Notes: generated by a model from the sequence alone, not told the origin. Counted from the first letter of the stretch, positions 24,507-33,380 are shown. The stretch: 64,000 nt of DNA from Firmicutes bacterium ADurb.Bin193 (GCA_002070105.1 MWCQ01000003.1:79101-143100), one strand, 5' to 3'. Made by a program: numbers and translations.

Positions 24507-27500
24507 CTATAACCCCGTTACGCCTGAAGAAGAGAAAGTTATAACCTCTGCCGCGGGCTGAATCTCCGACAGACTGTCCCATACGAAAACCTTTACCCTA
24601 TAATCCGCAACGGACTGTCCCTGCGAAACCGTAACATTCGTGGTTAAGGAAAGCTCAAGCTGACCTTCCGAGGGAATATCTTCCTTGTCCGTAACCTTTA
24701 TTCCGACAAGCTTTCCCTTATAGTATACCGCAACCCCGACCCTTACGGGAGTGGGGAAGGTTTCATTTGTGTTTTTAACCGTTATGTCTGTCTTTATATT
24801 CCCGCTTTGTAAGCCTGTCTGCGTTATGTCTCGGTCTCCTCCCACTGCGTCCTTCAGCGTAAAGCGAACACTTTCAACGGACAGCTCAAGAGGCATAAAG
24901 CCTATCGAAACCTCGCATATATCGGTAAATTTGAATGAACTAACCCCTGTAGATGTGTTTCCTTTACAAATATATCTGATATAGCGGATGTTTTGGGTGC
25001 GGAATTTGAAAAATTCATAATTCCCTTTTGCAAGACCGGCGCTTAATAGGTTGCCCGTTATGTCGGTGAAATTGTTTCCGTCCTTTGAGCCCTGTAATTT
25101 GAATTTATATTTCCTGTCGCTTGCGGAACCGTACCACGATAGCGCAATATAATTTACATCCTTTACGCTTCCCAAGTCATACTGTATGTATGCTCCCAGG
25201 ACATTTGTATTGTAATATGTATTAAAGTCCCCGTCAATCATATTTGATGCAATGTTCTCTTCTTTATAGGGACCAACTTCGGTTATAATTCCTGTTATAT
25301 TGCTTGGGAGCGGTTCCTTCTCTTCCTCCTCAAGTATGCTTCCGTCATTCGGAATAGGCTTGGGCAGATTGAGCCACAGCGCCCGCTTGTACTGGCGCTT
25401 TGCGGGATCCTTATGCTCCCAGTCATCAGGCGCGGGATAAACAAAGTTTCCGCAGCCCGAGCCTAAAAGCAAATCGCCCGTAACCGGATGGACAAAAATC
25501 TTTGACGACATTGAAATTCTCGGCGCATTTGCGCTTATATCCTCCCATGTGCACGCCGTAAAGCTTTCGTTCAAACGCCCGCGCCACACGGTCGGCGCAC
25601 CCGCCACATCAACAAGCGCATATATAAGCCTCGGATCGCTGTAATCCACGCGTATGAATTCGACAACCCAGCCGGGGTTTTTACTGCCGTAAGAGCCGGA
25701 AAGATTAAGATTTTTACCGCTCCAGGTCCCGCCGCTTTCTTTAAGGAGGTATACATCGCCTTCCTCACTGACTGTGTAAAGGCGCTTATCGCTGTTGGGG
25801 CCTGTAAAAATCTTTCCGTTTGAACCGTTATCTAATATTCTCCATGTAGTAGTAAAAATTGTGCTCCAGCTACTGCCCTGGTTGGTAGATCTCATAATAT
25901 GATAGTTGGGCTTTGCTTCATTAACCGAATATATTGTGTCACCGTTTATATAAGACATAGCGGCAACTCTTCTGCTTCCGTTATTTATCGTCCAGGTAGT
26001 ACCCCCGTCGGTTGAAACATTCGGACCGGTATAGACAACATTGGGGTTTTGCCTGCTGAAAAAAACATGATCCCGGTTGACTCCGTTGCCGCCCACATTT
26101 GTAGCCTTCCCTATCCAGTCATTCCATGTGGTCTGACCCTTATCCTGAGTAAAGATAAAATGCGCAGCGCTGCCGCCGAGACTTAAAATTCGTCTGCCGG
26201 GAACTTTTGAGTTTGCGGGTGGCGGAACATTAGAAGGCCACGGGTCGGAAAGCCGGACAATATCACGCCCTGAACGGGCTTTTACTTTATCAGCGCCGAC
26301 CTGTTTTATCATTCTATCCCATTGTTGGCCTGTTCCCTTGCCTGTTATATTACTTAAGGTAAACCAGTCACCGCCTGTTGTGCTGCAGGTGGTTCCGCTG
26401 TCCTGTGTAGCCATGTCCATTATTCTCCAGTTTTCGTCGTCAAAGTGTACGCCGTTTATGGAGAATCCGAAATAATTCGTATTGCTGGGTACCCAGGTCC
26501 TACCTTCGGTGCCCTCACTTCGCCACCAGTAGTTCCTGCCGTGAACAAGACACACATCAGGCTCGGTAGGGTGGGGAAGAAATACGCACTGCATACTCCC
26601 TGTAATAGATTGCTGATTCCATACCTCAGGATTTGCCGCTTGTATGGTGGGAGTAATCCAGTTACCCGAAAAATTTCTGATCCTCGGAGAACCGGTGCTA
26701 TCATCGTTGTGGACATATATCATCCGCTTGCCCTGAGCATTTTTCGCCCCGACAGCTGCCTGACCGGGATTTATCGCATTCATTATGTTGTTCCAGCTTG
26801 TGCCCCCGTTTGTTGTCTCCCAGATGCCGCGCTGTGAGGTAGTGTTGCTGGTTACGCTTACAATCATGTGGTTCGGATCATCGGGGTCAATCCACAGCGA
26901 GCGGGGAGAACCCTGAATTTTCGATGCAAACAGCTCCGTCCAGTTTTTACCCCCGTCAGTAGTGCGCCAAAGCCCCGTTTTAGTACACATGTACAGAGTG
27001 TTAACCTGTGTGGGGTGCTGGTCCAAATCATACTTAGGTCCGTATGTACCGTTTGCAAGGTTTGTTACCTTTGTCCATGTCCTGCCTCCGTTCTTGGATT
27101 CCCAAAACGAGCCGGGCCCTCCGTCCTGGTCGGAGGTTGCAAAGCGCCAGATACGCTCATCACTTGAGCCGCCCGAAATCGGATAGCATGCAAAGGTATC
27201 CTTGTAAAACCTATAGCCGCTTGTATATGTAATGTCTGGAATCGCCTGAACAAGCGTCCAGCTCTGTCCCTTGTTATCCGAGCGATAAATGCCCTCAAGA
27301 TTCAAAAGCTGGGGCACCGCCTGTTTCAGATTGTTTGATGACATTGCGATAAACATCACATTTGAATCCGCAGGGTCTATTGCACAGGCATTTCCGCCGT
27401 ACAGAGGATTGCCGATGTTCGGAGGGGAATACCATGTTTTCCCGAAATCCGTACTTACCCGTGCGGAGCCCATATCCTGTCCCATTAGCACGGTCCCGTC

Positions 27501-27746
27501 CGGATGTATTGCAGCACCGTGTATATATTGATAGCCCTCTCCGCCGTATTTACCCTTTGTGTAATACTGCGGATAGTCAACCTTGTCCGCGCCAAATTCA
27601 GCCTGCTTACGATTAATAAGCGGACGCCACTCAATCTTCTCGCCCGCAGCGGAAGATTGCTGTACTTTAAATACTATTCCACCGTTTGTAACCGTCATAA
27701 AAACCAAAGCTGCACACAAAAGCCGAGAAAACAACCCCTTTTTCAT
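24507..27746 (-). CDS. Secreted BNR/Asp-box propeller with discoidin and C-terminal beta domain
   Basis: A 1079-residue exported protein. A signal peptide (MKKGLFSRLLCAALVFM) is followed by GEKIEWRPL and a propeller to about residue 800 with Asp-boxes (STDFGKTW, SDNKGQSW, SKNGGRTW, TTDGGKNW, STDGGTTW, STNQGSSW). A discoidin domain spans about 815-960 (IRYIRYICKGNTSTGVSSF), then a beta-sandwich-like tail (DITVKNTNETFPTPVRVGV). The ATG at 27746 lies 7 nt after AGGAGA and is preferred to the in-frame upstream codon at 27767. It is a paralogue of the 15805-19065 protein, with discoidin replacing the stalk module. The polymer attacked or bound is unknown. Confidence 0.78.
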   Translation of the reverse strand: MKKGLFSRLLCAALVFMTVTNGGIVFKVQQSSAAGEKIEWRPLINRKQAEFGADKVDYPQYYTKGKYGGEGYQYIHGAAIHPDGTVLMGQDMGSARVSTDFGKTWYSPPNIGNPLYGGNACAIDPADSNVMFIAMSSNNLKQAVPQLLNLEGIYRSDNKGQSWTLVQAIPDITYTSGYRFYKDTFACYPISGGSSDERIWRFATSDQDGGPGSFWESKNGGRTWTKVTNLANGTYGPKYDLDQHPTQVNTLYMCTKTGLWRTTDGGKNWTELFASKIQGSPRSLWIDPDDPNHMIVSVTSNTTSQRGIWETTNGGTSWNNIMNAINPGQAAVGAKNAQGKRMIYVHNDDSTGSPRIRNFSGNWITPTIQAANPEVWNQQSITGSMQCVFLPHPTEPDVCLVHGRNYWWRSEGTEGRTWVPSNTNYFGFSINGVHFDDENWRIMDMATQDSGTTCSTTGGDWFTLSNITGKGTGQQWDRMIKQVGADKVKARSGRDIVRLSDPWPSNVPPPANSKVPGRRILSLGGSAAHFIFTQDKGQTTWNDWIGKATNVGGNGVNRDHVFFSRQNPNVVYTGPNVSTDGGTTWTINNGSRRVAAMSYINGDTIYSVNEAKPNYHIMRSTNQGSSWSTIFTTTWRILDNGSNGKIFTGPNSDKRLYTVSEEGDVYLLKESGGTWSGKNLNLSGSYGSKNPGWVVEFIRVDYSDPRLIYALVDVAGAPTVWRGRLNESFTACTWEDISANAPRISMSSKIFVHPVTGDLLLGSGCGNFVYPAPDDWEHKDPAKRQYKRALWLNLPKPIPNDGSILEEEEKEPLPSNITGIITEVGPYKEENIASNMIDGDFNTYYNTNVLGAYIQYDLGSVKDVNYIALSWYGSASDRKYKFKLQGSKDGNNFTDITGNLLSAGLAKGNYEFFKFRTQNIRYIRYICKGNTSTGVSSFKFTDICEVSIGFMPLELSVESVRFTLKDAVGGDRDITQTGLQSGNIKTDITVKNTNETFPTPVRVGVAVYYKGKLVGIKVTDKEDIPSEGQLELSLTTNVTVSQGQSVADYRVKVFVWDSLSEIQPAAEVITFSSSGVTGL

Positions 27747-27776
27747 AAATCTTCTCCTTAAAACCATTTACCGATC

Positions 27777-27800
27777 CACTGAAATACAGTTTTTTCAGTG
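27777..27800 (-). other. Hairpin in the leader of the propeller gene
   Basis: CACTGAAA (27777-27784) pairs with TTTCAGTG (27793-27800), 31 nt upstream of the ATG at 27746. There is no T run, so it is not a terminator; possibly a stabilising 5' stem. Confidence 0.4.
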
Positions 27801-27940
27801 AAGCTCGCCAAAACCTCCCTTTAACTGTAACATAACCGACTGTCTAAAAGAGTAGTGCAAAAAACACAAATCGTGTTACCTATACAATCCTATTTACAAC
27901 CGATTTTATGCATGCTTCCTGCGCAAAAACAACGCAGGCA

Positions 27941-28122
27941 TTATCTGTTTCCTATTACAACCTCCATAAGGTTAAACCATATTTTAGCCGTTTCTATACT
28001 ATTCCCGTGACCGATAATCTTCAGATAACGGAGCAAAACCTAAAAACATGGATACCGTCAGAGAAAATCCTAATTGTCAGGATATTGTGCGTTTTAATGA
28101 GTTTCGCCTTTTCACTTTTCAT
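27941..28122 (-). pseudogene. Fused remnant: translation start plus end of a discoidin domain
   Basis: GGAGGAAAATG at 28122 begins MKSEKAKLIKTHNILTI, and a stop at 27941 closes a frame that reads LLRYLKIIGHGNS, then WFNLMEVVIGNR, the recognisable C-terminal strand pattern of the discoidin domains in this cluster. The distance between the ATG and that stop is not a multiple of three, so the two parts are out of frame. I read it as a secreted mosaic gene reduced to its two ends by deletion, like the 22137-22881 remnant but more advanced. Confidence 0.65.
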
Positions 28123-28188
28123 TTTCCTCCAATAATATAGTAAGCCGTCGTATTGCAAGCCGGATGTATTTAAAGGCCTGAAAAACAT

Positions 28189-28310
28189 TCATTTAAAGTC
28201 AACAACAGTAGCGGTATCATCTTTGTTATAGTATGATATCGCTTGTAAATCCGGTGGAGCATCTTTCCCATAATTTAATTTCAGTGAAACCGCCGTAAGA
28301 TTTTTAAGCA
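28189..28310 (-). pseudogene. Possible C-terminal coding remnant, unidentified
   Basis: The minus-strand frame ending in TGA at 28189 reads LTAVSLKLNYGKDAPPDL, then YYNKDDTATVVDFK, which has the composition of a real beta-rich protein end. Upstream it dissolves into hydrophobic low-complexity sequence without a start. I do not recognise the family. It lies between the 28420-28448 promoter and the discoidin remnant. Confidence 0.3.
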
Positions 28311-28419
28311 ATAGCAAATAACAAGTAATATGTAAAAATAATAGCAGAAAAGGAATGATTATGAGTAATCTATAACATTATATTACTATCTATATTATGA
28401 TTACAGTTACCCTATTATT

Positions 28420-28448
28420 ATTTTATAATATAAGAAGGGTTTTGTCAA
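28420..28448 (-). promoter_or_regulatory. Putative leftward promoter at the head of the secreted-protein block
   Basis: TTGACA (28448-28443), a 17-nt spacer and TAAAAT (28425-28420) on the minus strand. It precedes the two remnants and the 24507-27746 propeller gene and is the best candidate to drive the right-hand part of the cluster. Confidence 0.5.
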
Positions 28449-28810
28449 TAAAAAGCGGAAATAGGTTGCATTTCTCGCCTTTTGATTATAAGCACATTCA
28501 ATAATAAACAAGTCGTTTCATCCAAAGTCTTTATGTATAATGACAACAACAAAAAACACCGCATAACAGCTTATTAATAACACATAATTTTTATCTTGAA
28601 AAAGATTGATTGAAGAAAAACGGAGAACGAAAGAAGAAAAAATAAGCCACACCTTCACAACTTTTGCAGCTATTAAGAATTTCTTAAATTCATTAAAAAG
28701 CTTTTCGCTTGCGAAAAGCAACCATAATTCTTCTTTTTTCTTTTTTATTTCTTATTTCGAAAAGCCTTTTTAAAGAAAAAAGAAAAATGAAGAAATAAGA
28801 AATAAAAATA
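28449..28810. other. AT-rich stretch without a convincing gene
   Basis: It contains a hairpin GCTTTTCGC-TT-GCGAAAAGC near 28700-28719 and an imperfect inverted purine/pyrimidine tract near 28730-28800. A 67-codon minus-strand frame (28518-28721) is hydrophobic but has no ribosome binding site and looks accidental. It marks the border between the carbohydrate block and tRNA-Pro. Confidence 0.6.
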
Positions 28811-28852
28811 CAAAACGAAAAGCCTCATGCTATTGCATAAGACTTTTCGTTT
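28811..28852 (-). terminator. Terminator of tRNA-Pro
   Basis: Arms AAAACGAAAAG and CTTTTCGTTTT enclose a smaller TATGC/GCATG stem and are followed on the minus strand by GTATTTTTATTT. It directly abuts the CCA end of the tRNA. Confidence 0.8.
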
Positions 28853-28929
28853 TGGTCGGGGTTACAGGATTTGAACCTGTGGCCCCTTGGTCCCAAACCA
28901 AGTGCGCTACCAAACTGCGCTAAACCCCG
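28853..28929 (-). tRNA. tRNA-Pro (anticodon TGG)
   Basis: A 77-nt cloverleaf: acceptor CGGGGTT/AACCCCG, D stem GCGC/GCGC, anticodon stem CTTGG/CCAAG around TTTGGGA with anticodon TGG, T stem ACAGG/CCTGT with TTCAAAT, discriminator A and an encoded CCA. All stems pair without mismatch. Confidence 0.97.
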
Positions 28930-29103
28930 ACAAACAATTACAGAATGCTATTTATTTTACACTACGAATATATCGTTCATCAACTGCCGAAAAATTCGTT
29001 TATCGGCGCAAACCGCATACTTTTCTCGATGTTCCTTCGCTTTTCGCCGTTTTTCTTATTATGCGGAATATTGCCTTGCATTATCCGCCGAACAAGCCGA
29101 CTA

Positions 29104-29132
29104 TTGACATTTTGCCTAAAATTGACGATAAT
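29104..29132 (+). promoter_or_regulatory. Promoter of the glycyl-tRNA synthetase gene
   Basis: TTGACA (29104-29109), a 17-nt spacer and GATAAT (29127-29132). The resulting leader of about 70 nt is too short for a T-box. Confidence 0.75.
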
Positions 29133-29208
29133 ATAAAATAAAGCATTACAGAAGGCGAAATTCATTTGCGCCGGGGCTGAAAATCATAATAATGACGGGA
29201 GAAATATT

Positions 29209-30582
29209 ATGTTAAACACAGAAAAAACCATGGACAAAATCGTCGCGCTTTGCAAGGGCAGGGGCTTTGTATATTCCGGCTCGGAGATTTACGGCGGGCT
29301 TGCGAATACCTGGGATTACGGACCGCTCGGCACCGAGCTTAAAAACAACATTAAGCGTGCCTGGTGGAAAAAGTTTGTTCAGGAAAGCCCTTATAATGTC
29401 GGGCTCGACTCTGCAATACTTATGAACCCTCAGACCTGGGTTGCCTCAGGTCATGTCGGCGGTTTTGCCGACCCCCTTATGGACTGCAAGGACTGTAAAA
29501 CCCGCCACCGAGCCGATAAGCTTATTGAAAGCCTTGGGGTCAGCGCCGACGGGTGGACGGACGAGCAGATGATGTCTTATATTAAGGACAACAATGTTGC
29601 CTGCCCCGACTGCGGAGGGCATAATTTTACCGATATAAGAAAGTTTAACCTTATGTTCAAAACTTTTCAGGGCGTTACGGAGGACGCAAAGGACGAGATT
29701 TATCTTCGTCCCGAAACAGCGCAGGGCATTTTCGTCAACTTTAAGAATATTCAGCGTACAACCCGAAAAAAAGTGCCTTTCGGGGTCGGACAGATCGGAA
29801 AATCCTTCAGAAACGAAATAACTCCCGGCAACTTTACATTCCGGACTCGCGAGTTTGAACAGATGGAGCTTGAGTTTTTCTGCAAGCCCGGTACTGACCT
29901 TGAATGGTTTGCTTATTGGAAGGATTTTTGCAAAAGCTGGCTTATAAACCTCGGCATGAAAGAGGAAAACCTCCGCCTGCGTGACCACAGCCCCGAGGAG
30001 CTTTCGCACTATTCCAACGCCACGACCGACTTTGAATTTCTTTTCCCGTTCGGCTGGGGCGAACTTTGGGGGATTGCCGACAGAACTGATTTTGACCTTA
30101 AGGCGCACGCCACCCACTCGGGTGAGAATTTTGAGTATCTTGACCCTGTGACAAACGAGAAATATATACCCTATGTTATAGAGCCGTCACTCGGCGCAGA
30201 CCGCGTTACGCTTGCCTTTCTTATAGATGCCTATGACGAGGAGGACCTCGGCGACGGCGATATGCGCGTTGTCCTTCGGCTTCACCCCACGCTTGCTCCC
30301 ATAAAAGCCGCCGTGCTTCCGCTTTCGAAAAAGCTTGGCGACAAGGCGCAGGAGATATATACAATGCTTTCCAAAAAATTTATGTGCGAATATGACGACG
30401 CGGGAAGCATAGGAAAAAGATACAGAAGGCAGGACGAAATCGGAACGCCCCTTTGCATTACGATTGACTTTGAAACGGAAAATGACGGCTGTGTGACCGT
30501 TCGCGACCGTGACACAATGCAACAGATTAGGCTTCACATCGGAGAGCTTGAAAAATATGTTTCTGATAAGGGTGAGTATTGA
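29209..30582 (+). CDS. glyQS: Glycine--tRNA ligase, dimeric type
   Basis: A 457-residue class II synthetase of the alpha2 (eukaryote/archaea-like) type found in many Bacillota instead of the alpha2beta2 enzyme. [22 protein letters not shown] is at the N-terminus. Motif 2 is [23 protein letters not shown] and motif 3 is [10 protein letters not shown]; a C-terminal anticodon-binding domain follows. CPDCGG in the insertion may bind zinc. GGGAGA lies 7 nt before the ATG. The aldo/keto reductase gene overlaps its stop by one base. Confidence 0.97.
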   Translation: MLNTEKTMDKIVALCKGRGFVYSGSEIYGGLANTWDYGPLGTELKNNIKRAWWKKFVQESPYNVGLDSAILMNPQTWVASGHVGGFADPLMDCKDCKTRHRADKLIESLGVSADGWTDEQMMSYIKDNNVACPDCGGHNFTDIRKFNLMFKTFQGVTEDAKDEIYLRPETAQGIFVNFKNIQRTTRKKVPFGVGQIGKSFRNEITPGNFTFRTREFEQMELEFFCKPGTDLEWFAYWKDFCKSWLINLGMKEENLRLRDHSPEELSHYSNATTDFEFLFPFGWGELWGIADRTDFDLKAHATHSGENFEYLDPVTNEKYIPYVIEPSLGADRVTLAFLIDAYDEEDLGDGDMRVVLRLHPTLAPIKAAVLPLSKKLGDKAQEIYTMLSKKFMCEYDDAGSIGKRYRRQDEIGTPLCITIDFETENDGCVTVRDRDTMQQIRLHIGELEKYVSDKGEY

Positions 30583-31577
30583 TGATAATACCCAATGACA
30601 ACAACCGCTATAAAAACATGAAGTACAACCGATGCGGACGGAGCGGGCTTTTGCTTCCCGCCGTTTCGCTCGGTCTTTGGCATAATTTCGGAAGCGCAGA
30701 CTCTTTTGACAATATGGTCGAGATGGTCGAAACAGCCTTCAACCTCGGAATCACGCATTTTGACCTTGCCAACAACTACGGCCCCGTACCGGGAAGCGCA
30801 GAGGAGAATTTCGGGAAGATTCTAAAAACTGTATTAAAGGATTGCCGCAATGAGATTGTCGTTTCCACAAAAGCGGGTTATAAGCACTGGAACGGTCCGT
30901 ACGGTGACTGGGGAAGCCGAAAATACCTGCTTTCCTCGCTCGACAGCTCTCTTAAAAGGCTTGGGCTTGAATATGTTGATATTTTTTACTCTCACCGTCC
31001 CGACCCCGACACTCCTTTGGAGGAGACCATGGGCGCTTTGGCAACCGCCGTCAAGCAGGGCATGGCTTTGTATGCGGGTATATCAAATTACGGTCCCGAA
31101 CAGACGGAAACGGCGTCAAAAATACTTAAAAACCTCGGCGTACCGTGCCTGATTCATCAGATGAAATATAATATGTTTACGAGAAATCTTGAAAACGGAC
31201 TTATCGATGTCCTTGAAAAAGAGGGAATCGGAAAAATCGCCTTTTCTCCCTTGGATCAGGGTATTCTGACCGACAGGTACCTGCACGGAATCCCCAAGGG
31301 TTCGCGCGCGGATAAAGGCATCGGATTTTTAAAGCCCGACCGTATTACCGGGGAAATAATAAGTAAGGTTAAAAGGCTTAACGAAATCGCTAAGGCGAGA
31401 GGGCAGTCCATGGCGCAGATGGCACTTGCATGGGCGCTTAAGGCGGGAAGGCTTACAAGCGTTTTAATCGGTGCAAGCAGTCCAAAGCAGATAGCCGACA
31501 ATGTAAAAGCCCTTGACAACAGCGACTTTTCCGATGATAAAATGGCTTTAATCGACAGCATTTTAGGGGATGAATAA
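30582..31577 (+). CDS. Aldo/keto reductase, YghZ-like
   Basis: A 331-residue NADPH-dependent TIM-barrel reductase. YNRCGRSGLLLPAVSLGLW opens the barrel. The tetrad is visible as Asp and Tyr in THFDLANNYGP, Lys in VVSTKAGYK and His in IFYSHRPDPDTP. The C-terminal IGASSPKQIADN binds the cofactor. It is closest to the YghZ/AKR14 group that reduces small aldehydes such as glyceraldehyde 3-phosphate or methylglyoxal. The ATG at 30582 overlaps the glyQS stop (TGATG); a TTG one codon earlier is possible. A terminator follows at 31623. Confidence 0.88.
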   Translation: MIIPNDNNRYKNMKYNRCGRSGLLLPAVSLGLWHNFGSADSFDNMVEMVETAFNLGITHFDLANNYGPVPGSAEENFGKILKTVLKDCRNEIVVSTKAGYKHWNGPYGDWGSRKYLLSSLDSSLKRLGLEYVDIFYSHRPDPDTPLEETMGALATAVKQGMALYAGISNYGPEQTETASKILKNLGVPCLIHQMKYNMFTRNLENGLIDVLEKEGIGKIAFSPLDQGILTDRYLHGIPKGSRADKGIGFLKPDRITGEIISKVKRLNEIAKARGQSMAQMALAWALKAGRLTSVLIGASSPKQIADNVKALDNSDFSDDKMALIDSILGDE

Positions 31578-31622
31578 ATAAATCACGAAGATAATGGTAA
31601 AAGATTTATCTGATATATGAAA

Positions 31623-31651
31623 CATGCCCCCGTAATATACACGGGGGCATG
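31623..31651. terminator. Bidirectional terminator
   Basis: CATGCCCCC (31623-31631) and GGGGGCATG (31643-31651) lie between convergent genes and are followed by ATTATTATT on the plus strand. It serves the aldo/keto reductase and probably the lipoprotein gene. Confidence 0.8.
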
Positions 31652-31655
31652 ATTA

Positions 31656-31865
31656 TTATTCCTTGGGGGCGTTCTTTTCCATGGATTCAAGAAGAACCTG
31701 AATCTCGGCCAAAAGCTTTTCCCTTTCCTCCTTGTCGGTGGTTGAGTTTGCCTTTTCTATAAGCTTCGGAAGGTCCGCCGGCGTCGGAGCCTTATTCTGT
31801 TTCAAAAAGCCGCAACCCGTTAAAAGCAGTACCGTAACAATAAATAAAGCCAAAATTCTTTTCAT
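31656..31865 (-). CDS. Small putative lipoprotein
   Basis: 69 residues from the ATG at 31865: MKRILALFIVTVLLLTGCG is a type II signal peptide with lipobox LTGC. The mature part is short, charged and helical (LIEKANSTTDKEEREKLL). An upstream in-frame ATG would add 12 residues in front of the signal peptide and is unlikely. The function is unknown. It stands alone; the 300 bases upstream (31902-32180) hold nothing recognisable. Confidence 0.65.
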   Translation of the reverse strand: MKRILALFIVTVLLLTGCGFLKQNKAPTPADLPKLIEKANSTTDKEEREKLLAEIQVLLESMEKNAPKE

Positions 31866-32180
31866 TTTCACTACCTGCGCCCTCTCTTGTGACGAGGGCA
31901 TTTATCCTTTCGTTTAAAATTTTCAATGAAATTTACAATATATATTATATCAGATAGTTTCGGTTTTCTCAATAGGTTTAGGGGCAAAATTTCATACCAA
32001 AAGACGATTAAATATAGCCCGTCCTTTTATTTGTTTTGCGAATACATAAATTTCGGCGTGCTTGTCATCCAAAAAGAAGTAAAGAATTTTAACGATTCTT
32101 CGGCGTTGCCTCAGAAAGACAGGGTAAGAGCAAAAATTTTTAGGCTTACCCCAACAATATGGAAAGAGTCACACAAAAAA

Positions 32181-32201
32181 CGCACCGCTTTATGCGGTGC
32201 G
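32181..32201 (-). terminator. Terminator of the NlpC/P60 gene
   Basis: CGCACCGC (32181-32188), loop TTTAT, GCGGTGCG (32194-32201), followed on the minus strand by TTTTTTG. Confidence 0.85.
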
Positions 32202-32217
32202 CAATTTTTTATATATT

Positions 32218-32907
32218 TCAGTTAATAATCCTTCTTACAACCTTCAGACGCCGTCCGTAGTTTGTTGTCCAAAGCCCTGTCATGCTGACGGGAGTCCCCG
32301 TCTGAACCGAGTGTATAAACCAGCCGTCTCCCGCATATATTCCCACATGCCCGTAGGTCTGCTTCGCATTGGAAAAAATCAAAAGGTCACCGGGCATAAT
32401 GTCGTCAAACGATACCGCTACGCCGTTTTGGGTCTGTCCCGCAGCCGTCCTGTTTAATGTATAGCCGAACTGCTTGTATACATATGATGTAAAGCCGGAA
32501 CAGTCAAAGCCCGTACTCGGAGAACTTCCGCCGTATCTGTATTTATAACCTAAATATTTTTTTGCATACTCTACGACTTCGACACCCGTAGGATTGCCCT
32601 GTCTGTTAACCTCAACGCCCGAACGGTCGGTTGCTTCCTTTCTGATTGTAACATATTGCGCACTCACAAAGCCGTTTTTTCCGTTGTATGTAGCCTTTAT
32701 CCATCCGTCCTGGACACCGTCAACGGTAATAATGGTTCCATTCGGTATAGTGCATATAATACTGTGATTTGTTCCCGGACCTGTCCTTAAATTCAGTCCT
32801 CCGTTGGCCTTCACAAGCGCCGTGTCTGCGCTTGCGGCTGCTGTCCAAAACAGCAATACACCCGCCGTAACGAAGAATAAACGCAAAAGCTTTTTAGATA
32901 AACCCAC
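32218..32907 (-). CDS. Secreted SH3b-NlpC/P60 peptidoglycan hydrolase
   Basis: About 229 residues from a GTG at 32907, which lies 8 nt after AGGGAG; the longer frame lacks a ribosome site. A signal peptide (KKLLRLFFVTAGVLLFW to ASA) is followed by one bacterial SH3 domain (GGLNLRTGPGTNHSIICTI to GFVSAQYV) and an NlpC/P60 papain-like domain with Cys in FDCSGF, His in YGHVGIY and a third polar His in WFIHS. It would cut gamma-D-Glu-diamino-acid bonds in the wall. A promoter lies at 32956-32984 and a terminator at 32181. Confidence 0.9.
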   Translation of the reverse strand: MGLSKKLLRLFFVTAGVLLFWTAAASADTALVKANGGLNLRTGPGTNHSIICTIPNGTIITVDGVQDGWIKATYNGKNGFVSAQYVTIRKEATDRSGVEVNRQGNPTGVEVVEYAKKYLGYKYRYGGSSPSTGFDCSGFTSYVYKQFGYTLNRTAAGQTQNGVAVSFDDIMPGDLLIFSNAKQTYGHVGIYAGDGWFIHSVQTGTPVSMTGLWTTNYGRRLKVVRRIIN

Positions 32908-32955
32908 GCCATCACTCCCTTGGTTTTTCTTCCGTAAAAATTCTTTTTCTTTATT

Positions 32956-32984
32956 ATTATATACAAAACGACGGGATAAGTCAA
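32956..32984 (-). promoter_or_regulatory. Promoter of the NlpC/P60 gene
   Basis: TTGACT (32984-32979), a 17-nt spacer and TATAAT (32961-32956) on the minus strand. Confidence 0.75.
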
Positions 32985-33086
32985 ACATTTTTGTAATATG
33001 TTTGTAAAAAAAGCAAAAACAACCACCCCCAAAGCCGCATTATTAAAGGCTAAAAGGGCAGTTGTAAATAATTTATGAACAAGATT

Positions 33087-33380
33087 TTAAGACGACAAAG
33101 CCTCCGTAAGCCAAAACTCGCCAAGGTCAAGTGCGGAGTAAAGGCCGTCGCGCTCCGCTTTTTTTATAACCTTTTCCTTGCCGGGTGCGGCGTTTGTCTG
33201 AAGCTGAACGGAAACCAATGATGAAACATCAAGGTCAATAATCTTTGTTGATTCCAAAACAGTCATCATAACAATGTACTTGTCCTCAGGATTTCCGTAA
33301 TAAATCAGATTGCCTCGCCTTAAAAGCGGCTTGCCCTTATATGTCAGCTGCTGTTTTTCTTCCTTCTTTTTGGTAGCCAT
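33087..33380 (-). CDS. Conserved hypothetical protein next to purA
   Basis: A 97-residue soluble protein. The lysine-rich start MATKKKEEKQQ is followed by YKGKPLLRRGNLIYYGNPEDKYIV and a hydrophobic strand VMMTVLESTKIIDLDVS. AAGGATGG precedes the ATG. It lies 27 nt after purA in the same direction and is probably cotranscribed. I do not recognise a named family; the compact beta-strand pattern suggests a small single domain. Confidence 0.65.
   Translation of the reverse strand: MATKKKEEKQQLTYKGKPLLRRGNLIYYGNPEDKYIVMMTVLESTKIIDLDVSSLVSVQLQTNAAPGKEKVIKKAERDGLYSALDLGEFWLTEALSS

Noticed and set aside
27908..28135. 75-codon plus-strand reading frame
   Set aside because: It has no ribosome binding site and lies antisense to the discoidin remnant, whose translation is recognisable.
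28518..28721. 67-codon minus-strand hydrophobic reading frame
   Set aside because: No ribosome binding site, AT-rich composition and no recognisable family; treated as chance.
28853..28929. tRNA-Pro as the integration site of a genomic island covering the carbohydrate block
   Set aside because: The 3' end of the tRNA faces the block, but no integrase gene and no copy of the tRNA 3' end was found at the far end near 240-520 or elsewhere in the window.
31926..32225. 99-codon plus-strand reading frame
   Set aside because: It runs into the terminator of the opposite gene, has no ribosome site and lacks a plausible protein pattern.
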